This document shows, piece after piece, positions 56,253-56,560 of a DNA stretch of 56,560 bases (position 1 is the first letter of the stretch; every line of letters begins with the position of its first letter). The position numbers were made by a program, and so were the translations under genes. Source of the DNA: a virus; the IMG/VR virus record IMGVR_UViG_3300035126_000207, positions 1-56,560 of that record. One strand, 5' to 3'. Below the pieces are notes generated by a model. It was given only the letters and a program-made list of their open reading frames with translations. It ran no database searches and was not told the DNA's origin.

Positions 56253-56560
56253 CAAGCTGGCGTCTGAGCCCGGCTGGCGTGAGGCTGTCGAGGTTCACCC
56301 CGACATCGTCCCGAACCGCGAGATTTACACCACGCACCACTTCAACATCGACGCAGAACCTGCGCAGATTGTTTGGGGTTCGCGCGAGGTGAGCGTCGAG
56401 GAGCGTCAGGAGATGCTCATCTCGGCGCAGAAGGCTGCCTATACCGCAGTCGTGAACGCCGAGGCGGCGAAGGAGGTCAACGACAACCCGGATGACTTCT
56501 ACGACGCCGCCGTTGCTGCGGCTGCCAAGGCGACTCGCGATGCGAACATCGTGGCCATCA
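56173..56560 (+). CDS. 5' part of the 143-aa junction-spanning protein
   Basis: ATG 56173 with an AGGAG site 7 bp before it; the frame is open to the window end and continues at base 1, stopping at 171. N-terminal half: PTKTGFWIRVKNGQVTDVWD, then PNREIYTTHHFNID and IVWGSREVSVEERQ. The end overlaps the preceding transferase gene by 80 bp in another frame. The WGSREVSxEER and helical tail pattern recalls small fibre-associated phage proteins. Function uncertain. Confidence 0.85.
   Translation, partial: MPTKTGFWIRVKNGQVTDVWDYKPSADKLASEPGWREAVEVHPDIVPNREIYTTHHFNIDAEPAQIVWGSREVSVEERQEMLISAQKAAYTAVVNAEAAKEVNDNPDDFYDAAVAAAAKATRDANIVAI
56434..56560. repeat. Right copy of exact 127-bp end repeat
   Basis: Identical to bases 1-127. 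See the left copy for the reading as assembly overlap of a circular 56,433-bp genome. Confidence 0.95.

Noticed and set aside
1-56560. Temperate lifestyle
   Set aside because: Two small HTH regulators exist, but no integrase, excisionase, partition gene or attachment-site-like repeat was found; they are read as early switches.
1-56560. CRISPR array or insertion sequence
   Set aside because: No regularly spaced short repeats with unique spacers and no transposase; the only regular repeats are protein-coding RCC1 blades.

Overview
This window is one complete phage genome, opened at an arbitrary point. The first 127 bases are repeated exactly as the last 127, and one gene runs off the right end and continues at the left end, so the molecule closes into a circle of 56,433 bp. 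An exact 127-bp overlap is what an assembler leaves on a circular or circularly permuted genome, so I do not read it as a biological terminal repeat. The base composition is GC-rich. The portal has a long C-terminal barrel-like region, there are P22 gp4-like and gp10-like tail-completion proteins and several large internal virion proteins, and there is no tape measure or tail sheath. This points to a short-tailed (podovirus-like) phage of a Gram-negative proteobacterium. The lysozyme-spanin cassette and LPS-sugar genes fit a Gram-negative host. An alphaproteobacterial host is my guess from the style of the small early genes. I see no integrase, DNA polymerase, RNA polymerase, tRNA or CRISPR array.

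Layout. On the plus strand, from about 31.8 kb through the circle junction to 18.7 kb, lies the long late block. In order it holds: terminase small and large subunits; a 1168-residue polyvalent protein with a lysozyme-like domain; P22-type portal with an inserted HNH endonuclease gene behind it; a GroES-like co-chaperonin; an Acb2/Tad1-like anti-defence sponge; scaffold, major capsid and decoration proteins; gp4-like adaptor; fibres; two RCC1 seven-blade propeller proteins; a sulfotransferase-TPR-glycosyltransferase fusion; a third RCC1 propeller protein; an eight-gene sugar/LPS cluster; lysozyme and spanins; tail proteins; and four large internal (ejection) proteins. On the minus strand from 29.3 kb down to 18.8 kb lie the early genes: a recombination set (RecA-like Sak4 ATPase, SSB, YqaJ exonuclease, SF2 helicase, VRR-NUC nuclease) and a tightly overlapping run of about 19 small proteins. 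Two short plus-strand islands (23.9-24.6 and 29.4-31.5 kb) carry small helix-turn-helix regulators and a DUF3987-type helicase/primase. The AT-rich gap at 31.5-31.8 kb is the best origin candidate.

How the parts work together. The most striking content is the accessory late module that wraps round the circle junction. Three separate proteins are each built of seven RCC1 blades, likely receptor-binding or surface proteins. They sit beside a nearly complete ADP-L-glycero-D-manno-heptose pathway: HldE-like kinase, HldE-like adenylyltransferase, small HAD phosphatase and HldD epimerase. With them are a cupin, a second nucleotidyltransferase, a methyltransferase, a GT25 glycosyltransferase and a GT9-like transferase fused to a sulfotransferase. 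Only the first step (GmhA) is missing and could come from the host. The phage therefore appears equipped to make and transfer an activated heptose or relative, to host LPS or to its own virion. Another notable element is an 84-nt three-way-junction fold at the convergent end of late and early transcription (18702-18785).
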